DNA from: Streptomyces sp. NBC_00525 | Lineage (GTDB): Bacteria > Actinomycetota > Actinomycetes > Streptomycetales > Streptomycetaceae | Assembly (NCBI RefSeq): GCF_036346595.1 | Contig: NZ_CP107835.1 | Location: 186,001-250,000, forward strand | DNA: 64,000 bases | Direction of reading: 5' to 3' | Part shown: positions 26,211-34,496 of the stretch, piece after piece | Layout: every line of letters begins with the position of its first letter | Numbering within the stretch: position 1 is the stretch's first letter | The notes under the pieces: model-generated | Told to the model about the DNA's origin: nothing | What the model saw: the letters and a program-made list of their open reading frames with translations, nothing else | Databases searched by the model: none | Position numbers and translations under genes: made by a program

Positions 26211-26241
26211 TTGCGGTGCATACCGGGGCCTGCGTTAGTGT
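26211..26241 (+). promoter_or_regulatory. Candidate promoter of the peptide operon
   Basis: TTGCGG at 26211-26216 and TAGTGT at 26236-26241 resemble a Streptomyces vegetative -35/-10 pair, with a slightly long 19-base spacer. Transcription would begin near 26248, just before the 5' hairpin. Confidence 0.35.
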
Positions 26242-26252
26242 TTGTGACGTGA

Positions 26253-26285
26253 GGACGAGAGGTCGGAAAAGACCTCCTCGTGTCC
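26253..26285 (+). promoter_or_regulatory. 5'-UTR hairpin upstream of the 19-aa peptide
   Basis: ACGAGAGGTC (26255-26264) pairs with GACCTCCTCGT (26271-26281) with one bulged C and loop GGAAAA. Flanking GGAC/GTCC can extend the stem. It ends about 12 bases before the ribosome binding site and could stabilise the message or control translation. Confidence 0.5.
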
Positions 26286-26307
26286 CCTATGGAGAAGGGA
26301 GGGAAAA

Positions 26308-26367
26308 ATGAGCGACCGTGACTTCATCGAGACCCGTGACGCCAAGCAGGAGTGCTCCAAGTGGTAA
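26308..26367 (+). CDS. 19-residue peptide, putative precursor/scaffold (or leader peptide)
   Basis: The frame encodes MSDRDFIETRDAKQECSKW and stops at TAA. Support for a real gene comes from a very strong ribosome binding site (GGGAGGG, then four A residues before the ATG), its place at the head of a coupled operon, and hairpins on both sides. The peptide is charged, with a single Cys at position 16 and a C-terminal Ser-Lys-Trp. It has no Gly-Gly or other known leader-cleavage motif, and it is shorter than PqqA-type precursors (about 23 residues). It could be a substrate or scaffold for the downstream enzymes. Otherwise it could be an attenuator leader peptide, given the hairpin 18 bases after the stop. 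I know of no named family that fits. Confidence 0.65.
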   Translation: MSDRDFIETRDAKQECSKW

Positions 26368-26385
26368 TCCACTGAGCCGCGAGTC

Positions 26386-26421
26386 AGCCGCCCGTACGGG
26401 AAGGATTCCGTACGGGCGGCT
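26386..26421 (+). terminator. Strong hairpin after the peptide gene (attenuator/partial terminator)
   Basis: AGCCGCCCGTACGG (26386-26399) pairs perfectly with CCGTACGGGCGGCT (26408-26421) around an 8-base loop. No T tract follows. It lies between the peptide gene and the FGE-like gene, so it could let the peptide be made in excess over the enzymes, or act as an attenuator tied to peptide translation. Confidence 0.75.
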
Positions 26422-26444
26422 CGTCGTACGAGAGAGGGAGAGAG

Positions 26445-27812
26445 ATGGTAGGAAATCAGGTTTCAGACGTCATCGACATTCCCGCCGACCTGCTGGTGAT
26501 CGACGATTCCACCGATGCCCGCTACTGGGCGTCGGTGCAGCGCGTCGTCGACCTGGCCGGGGAGAAGGGGCGCGGCCCCGACGGGATACCGCTCCTGGTG
26601 AGCCTCGTGGTCGCCCACCCCGAGTGGCCGGTGCGCGCCGGCGCGGTACGCCTGCTCGCCGCCCACCACGCGGGCGACCCCACCGCCGACACCGCGGTTG
26701 CCTCCGCGACGCACGACACCGTCGACTGGGTCGCCTTCACCGCGCTCAAGGTCATCACGGAGCACCGGATCTCCGCCGCGGTTCCCGACCTCATCCGCAT
26801 CTCCGGCTGGCCCAGCAACTTCACCCGCCCCGACTGGGCGCGCAAGCCCGTCGGCTGCGGCGCGGCGCTCACCAAGCGCGCCCTGATCGCCATCTTCGGC
26901 ACCCGCGACCCCGCCGAACTGCGCCGCCTGGAGGACGAGTACTTCACCGAGATGCGGGCCCGCGTCGACGCCGTCCGCACCCGCCCCCGGCGCAACGACG
27001 ACGTCGTCCTGGTGCCGGGCGGCCCGGCCATCATCGGCGCCGACGAGCAGCCCGACGCCTTCCGCATGGCCCAGGACGACACCACGCTGCGCGCGGTGGA
27101 CGTACCCGCCTTCCACATCGACCGCACCACCGTGACCAACGCCCGCTACCGCGAGTTCCTCGAAGACGTCGGCGACTCCGACGCGTTCGACCACCCCGAC
27201 CAGCCGCTCGGCGGATCGCACCGCCCGGCGCACTGGCACGACCCGCGCTTCAACGCGCCCGGCCTCCCGGTCGTGGGCATCGACTGGTACGACGCCCACG
27301 CCTTCGCGAAGTGGGCCGGCGGCGCGCTGCCCAGCGAGGTCCAGTGGGAGAAGGCCGCGCGCGGCGTGGACGGCCGCCGCTTCCCGTGGGGCGACGACTG
27401 GGACCCGGCACGGGTGAACTACGTCGAGCGCTCGTTCGGCCGGGCCGTGGCCGACCTCGACTCCCTCGAAGCGCTCCTCGTCACCATCGAACAGGGCGAG
27501 AACCCCGCCGTCCCGGTGCTGGCCGCGGACGCCCTGCCGGACGGCGCCAGCCCGTACGGCGTCCTGCAGATGTCGGGCAACGTCTGGGAGCTGACCCGGA
27601 CCAACTTCTACACCGGCGAGGACATGGACCCCTTCTTCCGGGGGCGCCACCCGCTGGACTTCATGAACCGCAAGGACGCCTTCCACGTGCTGCGCGGCGG
27701 CACCTTCACCTCGCCGCCCGCCTGCCTCACCACGTTCTACCGGGGCAAGGACCTGATCACCGACCGCCACATGGAGGTCGGCTTCCGCTGCGTGTACGAG
27801 GAGCGGAGCTGA
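26445..27812 (+). CDS. HEAT-repeat/formylglycine-generating-enzyme-like fusion protein
   Basis: The 455-aa protein has an N-terminal alpha-helical HEAT-like half (residues about 20-175) and a C-terminal FGE-sulfatase domain (about 185-452). The second half shows VLVPGGPAIIGADE, HIDRTTVTNARYREFL, LPSEVQWEKAARG, FPWGDDWDP, MSGNVWELTR and VLRGGTFTSPP. True FGEs oxidise a Cys in CxPxR using a copper-binding Cys pair. Here only Cys427 is found in the matching region, so the canonical copper site is absent. FGE-like folds also occur in EgtB-type C-S bond enzymes. The HEAT part could hold the Cys-containing 19-aa peptide encoded just upstream. The start has a GAGGGAG site, and its stop overlaps the next start. 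Confidence 0.85.
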   Translation: MVGNQVSDVIDIPADLLVIDDSTDARYWASVQRVVDLAGEKGRGPDGIPLLVSLVVAHPEWPVRAGAVRLLAAHHAGDPTADTAVASATHDTVDWVAFTALKVITEHRISAAVPDLIRISGWPSNFTRPDWARKPVGCGAALTKRALIAIFGTRDPAELRRLEDEYFTEMRARVDAVRTRPRRNDDVVLVPGGPAIIGADEQPDAFRMAQDDTTLRAVDVPAFHIDRTTVTNARYREFLEDVGDSDAFDHPDQPLGGSHRPAHWHDPRFNAPGLPVVGIDWYDAHAFAKWAGGALPSEVQWEKAARGVDGRRFPWGDDWDPARVNYVERSFGRAVADLDSLEALLVTIEQGENPAVPVLAADALPDGASPYGVLQMSGNVWELTRTNFYTGEDMDPFFRGRHPLDFMNRKDAFHVLRGGTFTSPPACLTTFYRGKDLITDRHMEVGFRCVYEERS

Positions 27813-29221
27813 TGCGCCTGACCTCGCTCGGCCACGCCTGCGTCCTCATCGAGACCGGCACGGAACGCATCCTCTTCGACCCGTGGCTCACCCAGCGCCT
27901 GGACCGCTTCTGGGAACACCACCCGCCGCTGCCGGGCGACCTGGTCCGCGAGGTGCTCGACGAGGGCGTCGACTACGTGGTGCTCAGTCACCACCACTAC
28001 GACCACCACCACTTCCCCTCCCTGCTCGGCCTGGTCGACGGCGCCGACGTCGACTTCGACGACAGCCCGCGCCAGAGCTCCGAGGTCACCTGCGTCTACC
28101 CCGCGGGCCCGGTGCCGCCGACGCTGACCGCCTCGGGTCTCGGCCACCAGGCGATCTCCTGGACGCTGCGCCGCTTCGGCTTCGAGCGCCTGCGCCCCGT
28201 CACGCCGGGCGACACGATCACCACCCCGGGCGGCACCGTCCTGCGGACCTTCCCCTCGGCCGTGTCGTTCCCCGAGATGAGCGTGCTGGTGCGGACCGCC
28301 GACGCGTCCGTGATGCTCTGCGGCGACGCGCTCCTGCACGACGACACCGTCGCCGCCTTCCAGCGCGCCGACGCGCCCGGGGTCGACGCCCTGTTCGTCC
28401 CCGCGCACAGCATCTCGCCGCCCGGCGTGCTCACCGAACGCCGCCCGCTGACCGACGCCGACGCGATCCGGGACCGCGCCGTCGCGAACTTCGACCGGTA
28501 CCTCGCCTCGATCCCCGCGACCGTGACCGTCCCCTCCTCGTTCGGCTGGCGCATCAGCGGCGAGGACGGGCACGACTACGCCTGGTGCAACAGGACGATG
28601 TTCCCCTTCACCCCGGCCCAGGCCCTGGACCGCCTCGCGGAACTCGGCCGCGACGGCCTGCTGTGGGGCCCCGGCCAGGTCATGGAGGTGGCGCACGGCA
28701 AGGCCGCCCTGACCGACGGACCGATGGCGCCCAACGCGTACGACTTCGACGAGGTCTACGCCGGGATCACCCTCGACCCGGCCACCCCCGTACCGCCGTT
28801 CGACGCCTCCCGCGACCGCTACGGCCGCCAGACCCGCGACGCCGAGGACATGCTCCGCGAACTGCTGGAGCGGCTCGTGGCGACCGACTACTGGTACCGG
28901 GCACTGGACGACGGCGCCGGACGCCACGTCGTCTCCCTGTACGAGGACGAGGGCACCGAGACCTCCTTCCTGCTGGACCCGGTCGCGGACCGGGTGACCC
29001 GGCTCGGCCCCGGCCCCGCCCACGGCCATGCCACCGGCGCCGAGGGCTGGACCGAAATGGCGGCGAGCACCCTGGAGGCCATGCTCGGCGCCGACCTCCT
29101 GTTCGGCAGCTCCTACGCCCTGTGGGCCAGCAACGGCGTACTGCTCTCCGCGGTCTTCCACCACCCGTCCTTCTACACGCGCCACGTGGAGCGCGCGCTG
29201 CGGGAGGCGAACGAGGCATGA
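27812..29221 (+). CDS. Metallo-beta-lactamase-fold hydrolase/oxygenase with extra C-terminal domain
   Basis: This 469-aa protein begins MRLTSLGHACVLIETG and carries the metal motif SHHHYDHHH at residues 60-67, followed by CGDALLHDD and PAHS. These are features of the metallo-beta-lactamase fold, closest in style to UlaG and CMAH-like proteins. Residues about 330-469 form a second domain I do not recognise (ELLERLVATDYWYRALDDGAG onward). Its ATG overlaps the FGE-like stop by one base. A metal hydrolase or oxygenase acting on a peptide-derived substrate would recall PqqB in PQQ formation, but that parallel is inference. Confidence 0.87.
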   Translation: MRLTSLGHACVLIETGTERILFDPWLTQRLDRFWEHHPPLPGDLVREVLDEGVDYVVLSHHHYDHHHFPSLLGLVDGADVDFDDSPRQSSEVTCVYPAGPVPPTLTASGLGHQAISWTLRRFGFERLRPVTPGDTITTPGGTVLRTFPSAVSFPEMSVLVRTADASVMLCGDALLHDDTVAAFQRADAPGVDALFVPAHSISPPGVLTERRPLTDADAIRDRAVANFDRYLASIPATVTVPSSFGWRISGEDGHDYAWCNRTMFPFTPAQALDRLAELGRDGLLWGPGQVMEVAHGKAALTDGPMAPNAYDFDEVYAGITLDPATPVPPFDASRDRYGRQTRDAEDMLRELLERLVATDYWYRALDDGAGRHVVSLYEDEGTETSFLLDPVADRVTRLGPGPAHGHATGAEGWTEMAASTLEAMLGADLLFGSSYALWASNGVLLSAVFHHPSFYTRHVERALREANEA

Positions 29222-30222
29222 GCGACCCGCTCGTCCTCGACCACGAGAGCGCGGTGCTCCGCGGCAACCCGCTCGGCGACCCCTCCCGCCGCCGCATCGA
29301 GGTGCACCTGCCGCCCGGCTACGACGGCGTGCGGCGCTTCCCGGTCGTGTACTGGCTGCCCGGCTTCGGCGCCCACCCCGGCCTCGCCGGGAAGGCCCTC
29401 GCCTTCGGCTCGTCCGTCGCCGACCGCCTCCGCCGGGCGATGACGGACGGCCGCGTACCGCCCGCGCTGCTCGTCGTGCCCGACTGCACGACCGCCTACG
29501 GCGGCTCGCAGTACATCGACTCGGCGGCCTGCGGCCCCTACGCCGGCTACCTGGCCGAGGTCGTCGCCGAGATCGACCGGCGGTTCGCGACCCGGCCGCA
29601 GCCGGCGTGGCGCGCCGTCGGCGGGAAGTCCAGCGGCGGCTACGGCGCGCTCGTCGCGGGCATGACCTCCGAGCTGTTCGGGGCGGTGATCGCCTGCTCG
29701 CCCGACGCCGGGTTCGAGCACAGCTATCTGCCGCTGCTGCCCCGGACCCTCGACACCGTCGGCGCGGCCGGCGGCATCGACGCGCTCCTCGCCCGCCGCG
29801 ACAGCGGCCCGCACGACGTGCCCTTCATGGTCGCCATGAGCATCATCGCGATGGGTATGTGCTACGCCGACGACCCCCGCACCACCGCGTCGGACGCACT
29901 GCCCTGCGACCCGGAGACGGGACTGTTCCGCGACGAGGTGTGGCGGCGATGGCTCGACCACGACCCGGTACGGATGCTCCCCGCGTACGCCGGCCGGCTC
30001 GCCGGAGCCGGCCTGCTGCACCTGAGCGTCGGCCGGCGCGACGAGTACGGCATGCACTGGGGCGTCCGTGCGCTGCACGCGGCCCTCGACGGCCACCGGG
30101 TGCCGCACGTCTACCTGGAACACGAGGGCGGCCACCAGGGCATCGAGCACGTCTACACCGAGGCTCTGGCGGCGCTGTGGAAGCTGTGGCGGGAACCGGA
30201 GGGTGACGTATGTGCGGCATAG
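29218..30222 (+). CDS. Alpha/beta-hydrolase esterase (EsterD/enterochelin-esterase type)
   Basis: This 334-aa esterase-D or enterochelin-esterase-like protein has the nucleophile elbow GGKSSGGYG (Ser138) and a C-terminal His in HEGGHQGIE. There is no signal peptide, so it acts in the cytoplasm. The start overlaps the previous stop (ATGA at 29218-29221). Within the operon it could cleave an ester or thioester intermediate or trim the peptide. The substrate is unknown. Confidence 0.88.
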   Translation: MSDPLVLDHESAVLRGNPLGDPSRRRIEVHLPPGYDGVRRFPVVYWLPGFGAHPGLAGKALAFGSSVADRLRRAMTDGRVPPALLVVPDCTTAYGGSQYIDSAACGPYAGYLAEVVAEIDRRFATRPQPAWRAVGGKSSGGYGALVAGMTSELFGAVIACSPDAGFEHSYLPLLPRTLDTVGAAGGIDALLARRDSGPHDVPFMVAMSIIAMGMCYADDPRTTASDALPCDPETGLFRDEVWRRWLDHDPVRMLPAYAGRLAGAGLLHLSVGRRDEYGMHWGVRALHAALDGHRVPHVYLEHEGGHQGIEHVYTEALAALWKLWREPEGDVCAA

Positions 30223-32051
30223 CGGGCTTCATCAGCTTCGAAGGACGGCGCGATCCCGACTGGCTGGCGGCGCTGGGCCGGACCATGACCGAGGCCATGG
30301 CCCACCGGGGCGAGGCGGCCTGCGCGCCGTACGTCTCGCCCTGCGGCACCGTCATGCTGTGCGCGACCCGGCTGGCCGTGCGCGACCGCAGCCACGCCGG
30401 CGACCAGCCGATGACCGACCCCACGGGCCGCGTCGTGCTGGTGCACAACGGCGAGGTCTTCGGCTCCCGGTCGCCCGCGCCGCCGCTGTGGCCGCGCCGC
30501 ACCACCTGCGACACAGAGTTCGTCCTCCAGGAGGTCTGCCGCGAGCCCGACCCGGCCGCCGCGCTCCGGCCGCTGGACGGCATGTTCGCACTCGCCTGGC
30601 ACGACACCTGGACCGGACGCGTGGTGCTGGCCCGCGACCACTTCGGCGTGAAGCCGCTGTACTACGCCTTCACCGACGCCGGACTGCTCTTCGCATCGGA
30701 GCAGGGGGTGCTGCTCAGCACCGGCCTCGTCACCCCCGAGGTGGACCGCGAGGAGTTCCTGCTGCGCTCCTGGATCAGGATGGACGCAGCCGACGACCAC
30801 ACCTGGCTGCGCGGCGTCGAGGCGCTGCCGCCCGCCGAATACCTCGTCATCGACCGGCCCCGCACCGCCAGACACCGCTACTGGCACCCCGGCGCGGTGG
30901 ACGGCACGGTCGAGCCCGAGGAGATCCGGGCCGCCTTCGACCGGGCGATCACCCAGCGGTCCGTGTCCGACGTACCCAGGGCCGCCGTGCTCAGCGGCGG
31001 CGTCGACAGCACCGCGATCGTCGCGGGCCTGACCGGCCTGGGGCTGCCCGTCGACACGTACGTACTGCGCTACCAGGACGGCATCGGCGGCTCCGGCGAC
31101 GACGTCGCGCACGCCACCGAGGCCGCCGGGCGCCTGGGCGTGCCGCTGACCGTCTGCGACCTCGGCCGCGACGCCGCCGTCGACCTGCTGCCGGTCCTGC
31201 CGACCCGGCTGATGCGGCCGCTGCTGCACGGCGCCGAACTGGCGATGCACCAGCTCTACCGGGCCATCGCCGCAGACGGCAAGGTCGTCGTCTACTCCGG
31301 CCACGGGGCCGACGAGTTCTGGGGCTACCAGGCCGGCAAGTACTTCCCCATCGTCGACCCCTACGCGCCCACGTTCATCCACGGACGCGACTACCTGACC
31401 CGCCGGCTGCACGCCGACGAACGCCCGGTCTGGTCCCGGCTCGTCGAGTGGATGGCCCATGAACTCGACATCGACATGTCTACGGTGACCGACATGGTGT
31501 GGGAACGCACCATGGCCGAGTACCGGGCGCTCAAGACGGCATCGCCGCTCAAACGCGGCAGGCACCACCTGATGCGGCGCTTCCTCGTCTACGTCAACGA
31601 CATGGTGGACGCGACCTCGTCGACCTTCACCCTGGAGGACCGGCCCGTCTTCCAGGACGTCACCCTCGCCGAGCTGGCCTTCCGCTGCCCCGAACACCTG
31701 AAGGACTCCAACCAGCCCGGCACCCACAAGGGGCTGCTGAAGGCGGCGCTCACCGATCTGCTGCCCGCATCGGTCCGGGCCCGCCGCAAACAGGGCTTCC
31801 CGACCCCCGCCGACCCCGGCTACGTCCGCCAGGTCGCCGGTCTGGCCGACGGGCTCGGCACCCCCTTCGGGCTGCCCCGGCCGCCGGCCGCGCTCCGCGC
31901 CGAGCTGGGCGTCGGCGAATGGATGTTCCTTGCCTCGACCTCCGCCTGGCTCGACCACCTCACGGAGATCCGAACCCACCCGAGGAGTCACGGTGAGCAA
32001 TCCCGTCCCGCACTGGAGCTGGCACGTCCTGGACAGCGCGGCAGCGCTTGA
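30210..32051 (+). CDS. Asparagine synthetase-like class II amidotransferase
   Basis: The 613-aa protein has an N-terminal glutaminase domain with the nucleophile Cys2 (MCGIAGF), HRGEAA, and a C-terminal synthetase domain with the PPi-loop SGGVDSTA near residue 262 and the YSGHGADEFWGY segment. These enzymes adenylate a carboxylate and amidate it with glutamine-derived ammonia, or close lactam and macrolactam rings in beta-lactam and lasso peptide pathways. The complete glutaminase site argues for simple amidation. It overlaps the esterase gene by 13 bases. It is not near asparagine metabolism genes, so a biosynthetic tailoring role is likely. Confidence 0.9.
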   Translation: MCGIAGFISFEGRRDPDWLAALGRTMTEAMAHRGEAACAPYVSPCGTVMLCATRLAVRDRSHAGDQPMTDPTGRVVLVHNGEVFGSRSPAPPLWPRRTTCDTEFVLQEVCREPDPAAALRPLDGMFALAWHDTWTGRVVLARDHFGVKPLYYAFTDAGLLFASEQGVLLSTGLVTPEVDREEFLLRSWIRMDAADDHTWLRGVEALPPAEYLVIDRPRTARHRYWHPGAVDGTVEPEEIRAAFDRAITQRSVSDVPRAAVLSGGVDSTAIVAGLTGLGLPVDTYVLRYQDGIGGSGDDVAHATEAAGRLGVPLTVCDLGRDAAVDLLPVLPTRLMRPLLHGAELAMHQLYRAIAADGKVVVYSGHGADEFWGYQAGKYFPIVDPYAPTFIHGRDYLTRRLHADERPVWSRLVEWMAHELDIDMSTVTDMVWERTMAEYRALKTASPLKRGRHHLMRRFLVYVNDMVDATSSTFTLEDRPVFQDVTLAELAFRCPEHLKDSNQPGTHKGLLKAALTDLLPASVRARRKQGFPTPADPGYVRQVAGLADGLGTPFGLPRPPAALRAELGVGEWMFLASTSAWLDHLTEIRTHPRSHGEQSRPALELARPGQRGSA

Positions 32052-33090
32052 CCCGGTACCGCCCGCGATCGTGGAGGAAGCCGCCCAGGACTGGTGCAAC
32101 TTCGTGCTGTGGCGGCCGTCCGAGCTGCCCGCCGGCTGCGACACCAGCACCGGAACGATCCGGCGCGAGGCCCCGCCCGGACGCGTCGAGGCCCAGGGCC
32201 GCAGCCCGTGGAGCGACGCCAACCCGGCCGGCTACCGCACCGAGATCTCCGGCGGCGGCCGGCGGCTGAGGCTGAAGCAGTTCCTGTACGACTGGGCCTT
32301 CCCCGCCGCCGACCACCCGTGCCTGTGGGGCAGCGAGGCCCAGGCCCACGAGATCGGCGGCGGCCGGGTCGTCTGGCTCGGCACCGACTACCTCAGCCAC
32401 CGGGCCGCCAGCGCCCGGCTGGCCCGCACCACCGTCGAACTCTCCGTACTGGAGGGCGAGTTCACCGACGACGAACTGGTCGCGCTCTTCGCCGCACTGC
32501 GCCCGGCCGCCCCCGAGGCCGTGGCACGGGTCCTCGCCACCCCGTTCTCCGAACTGAGCTACTGGGCCCGGCACCCCGCCGAGACGGTGTCCGTGCCCAC
32601 CGGCCCCTACTCCTTCCACCGGCGCGGACCCGGACACGAGGGCGACTGGGTCGCGCCGGCGGAGCTCACCGCCTTCCTCACCGGGCAGGGGATGCCGGTG
32701 TCGGTCGGCGACTACCGCGCCGACAGCGCCGCGACCTTCGGCGACGGCACCGCCGTACGCGAACTGGACGTCGTCTACGCCTCGGCGTCCGGCGGCGAAC
32801 TGCGCCTGACGGCCCAGCGCACCGGAGGCGGGCGCCTGGAGTTCCCGCCGCAGCGCGACAAGCACCCCGCCACCGAGGAGCTGCTCGACCTCGGCGGCCG
32901 CCCGCTGTACCTGGCCTACCGTGACGCCGGCGCCGGAGCCTGCGACGCCTGGTGGCAGCACCCCGACGGCTACGAACTCAGGCTGCTCGGCAGCTCCGGC
33001 ACGGACCTGGGCCGGGACGCCTTCGTCCGCCTGCTCACCGAGCTGGACACCCGGCTGCGACCGGGCGGGCGCGCCGGGACGCCGGGATGA
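31993..33090 (+). CDS. Unrecognised 365-aa protein in the peptide operon
   Basis: I do not recognise this protein. The GTG at 31993 is chosen because a GAGGAG site lies just upstream, which makes it overlap the amidotransferase gene by 59 bases. An in-frame start further upstream would give a longer overlap. The protein is soluble and rich in Trp and aromatic residues, and has no signal peptide, membrane span or cofactor motif. Segments that look ordered are LKQFLYDWAFPAADHPCLWG, VVWLGTDYLSHRAAS and YLAYRDAGAGACDAWW. The middle and end halves look like two related beta-rich domains. Its stop overlaps the aldehyde dehydrogenase start (ATGA), so it belongs to the operon. Confidence 0.75.
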   Translation: MSNPVPHWSWHVLDSAAALDPVPPAIVEEAAQDWCNFVLWRPSELPAGCDTSTGTIRREAPPGRVEAQGRSPWSDANPAGYRTEISGGGRRLRLKQFLYDWAFPAADHPCLWGSEAQAHEIGGGRVVWLGTDYLSHRAASARLARTTVELSVLEGEFTDDELVALFAALRPAAPEAVARVLATPFSELSYWARHPAETVSVPTGPYSFHRRGPGHEGDWVAPAELTAFLTGQGMPVSVGDYRADSAATFGDGTAVRELDVVYASASGGELRLTAQRTGGGRLEFPPQRDKHPATEELLDLGGRPLYLAYRDAGAGACDAWWQHPDGYELRLLGSSGTDLGRDAFVRLLTELDTRLRPGGRAGTPG

Positions 33091-34490
33091 CCGAGCCGGG
33101 ACGCGCGATCCTCGACCCCGCGACGGGACAGGCCGTCGCCCACGTACCGGACACGCCCGGACCCGGCGTCACCGACGCCGTGGACCGGGCCGCCGCGGCG
33201 TTCCACGACGGCTGGGCCGACACCTCCCCGGCCCACCGCTCCGCCCTCCTGCGCGAACTCGCCGGCCTGCTGCGCGAGGACCACGACACCCTCGCCGAAC
33301 TGGAACGGCGCAACGCGGGCAAGCCCGCGGCGCGCGCCGCCGGAGAGGTCGCGTTCGCCGCACAGGTGGTCGACTGGTTCGCGGCCGCCGCCCGGTACCC
33401 GGTGGGCGAGACCCACCCCACCGCCCCCGGCATGCGCACCTACACCGACCGGGTGCCGGTCGGGGTGTGCGCCGCCATCGCCCCGAACAACTACCCGCTC
33501 CTGCTGGCCGTCTGGAAGATCGCCGCGGCGCTCGCGTACGGCAACACCGTCGTCGTCAAACCGGCGCCCGAGACCCCCCTGTCCACCCGCCGGCTGGTCG
33601 AACGCGCCACCGAGGTGCTGCCCGAAGGCGTACTCACCGCCGTCTACGGCGGCGCCGGCACCGGACGCCTGCTGTGCGACCACCCGGCCGTGGGGATGGT
33701 CTCCTTCACCGGCTCCACGGCCGCCGGACGCGACGTGGCCCGGCGCTGCGCCGACGGCCTCAAACCCGTTTCCCTGGAACTCGGCGGCAAGAACCCCGTC
33801 GTCGTCTTCCGCGACGCCGACCTCGACGAGGCCGCCCGCGCCGTCGTCACCGGCTTCACCGGCAACACCGGCCAGGTGTGCGTGGCCGCCACCCGCCTGA
33901 TCGTCGACCGCGCCGTGCACGCCGAGTTCGTCGCCCGCGTCGCCGAACGGGCCGCCGCCCTGCGCGTCGGCCCGCCGCAGGACCCCGCCACCGACCTCGG
34001 CCCGCTGATCAGCCGGGCGGCCGTCGACCGGGCGGCCGCGGCCGTCGACGAGGCCGAACTCCGGGGGGCGAAGGTCATCGTGCCGCCCGGCCGCACCGGC
34101 CTGCGCCACGAACTCGGCGGCGGCTTCTTCGCGGACCCGGTCGTCCTGGACGGAACCCCGCCCGACTGCCGCGCCTGGCGCGAGGAGCTCTTCGCCCCGG
34201 TGCTGTCCGTGGCGGCGTTCGACACCGAAACCGAGGCCCTGGCCCTCGCCCACGACACGGCGTACGGCCTGTCGGCCTCCGTGTGGACCTCCGACGCCCA
34301 TCGCGCCGAGCGCTTCGCCCGCGCCCTGCGCGCCGGCATGGTCTGGGTCAACACCTGGGGCGACACCGAGGAGACGGTCAGCGTTTCCGGGATGGGCCAG
34401 TCCGGCTACGGCCGCGAGCTGGGCCTCCACGCGGTGGAGGGCTACACCAGGCCCCGCGCCGTCTGGGTGGCCCACCGGGCACGGGGGTAG
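33087..34490 (+). CDS. NAD(P)-dependent aldehyde dehydrogenase
   Basis: This is a 467-aa aldehyde dehydrogenase with catalytic Cys265 (TGNTGQVCVAAT), the general-base Glu in LELGGKNP, and the cofactor motif GSTAAGRDVA. The family resembles betaine or aminobutyraldehyde dehydrogenases, which oxidise amino aldehydes to amino acids. Its ATG overlaps the stop of the unrecognised protein. Paired with a threonine aldolase gene 6 bases downstream, it could clear an aldehyde released by retro-aldol cleavage, or make a non-standard amino acid for the pathway. Confidence 0.92.
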   Translation: MTEPGRAILDPATGQAVAHVPDTPGPGVTDAVDRAAAAFHDGWADTSPAHRSALLRELAGLLREDHDTLAELERRNAGKPAARAAGEVAFAAQVVDWFAAAARYPVGETHPTAPGMRTYTDRVPVGVCAAIAPNNYPLLLAVWKIAAALAYGNTVVVKPAPETPLSTRRLVERATEVLPEGVLTAVYGGAGTGRLLCDHPAVGMVSFTGSTAAGRDVARRCADGLKPVSLELGGKNPVVVFRDADLDEAARAVVTGFTGNTGQVCVAATRLIVDRAVHAEFVARVAERAAALRVGPPQDPATDLGPLISRAAVDRAAAAVDEAELRGAKVIVPPGRTGLRHELGGGFFADPVVLDGTPPDCRAWREELFAPVLSVAAFDTETEALALAHDTAYGLSASVWTSDAHRAERFARALRAGMVWVNTWGDTEETVSVSGMGQSGYGRELGLHAVEGYTRPRAVWVAHRARG

Positions 34491-34496
34491 CGCCCC

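Noticed and set aside
26284..26330. Alternative short frame starting at the ATG near 26290
   Set aside because: It overlaps the peptide gene out of frame, uses the ribosome binding site as coding sequence and stops after about ten codons.
26308..26367. Lasso, lanthipeptide or PEARL-type precursor
   Set aside because: The peptide is too short, and no B1/B2 lasso proteins, lanthionine synthetase or LanB-like ligase lies in the window, so no known class is named.
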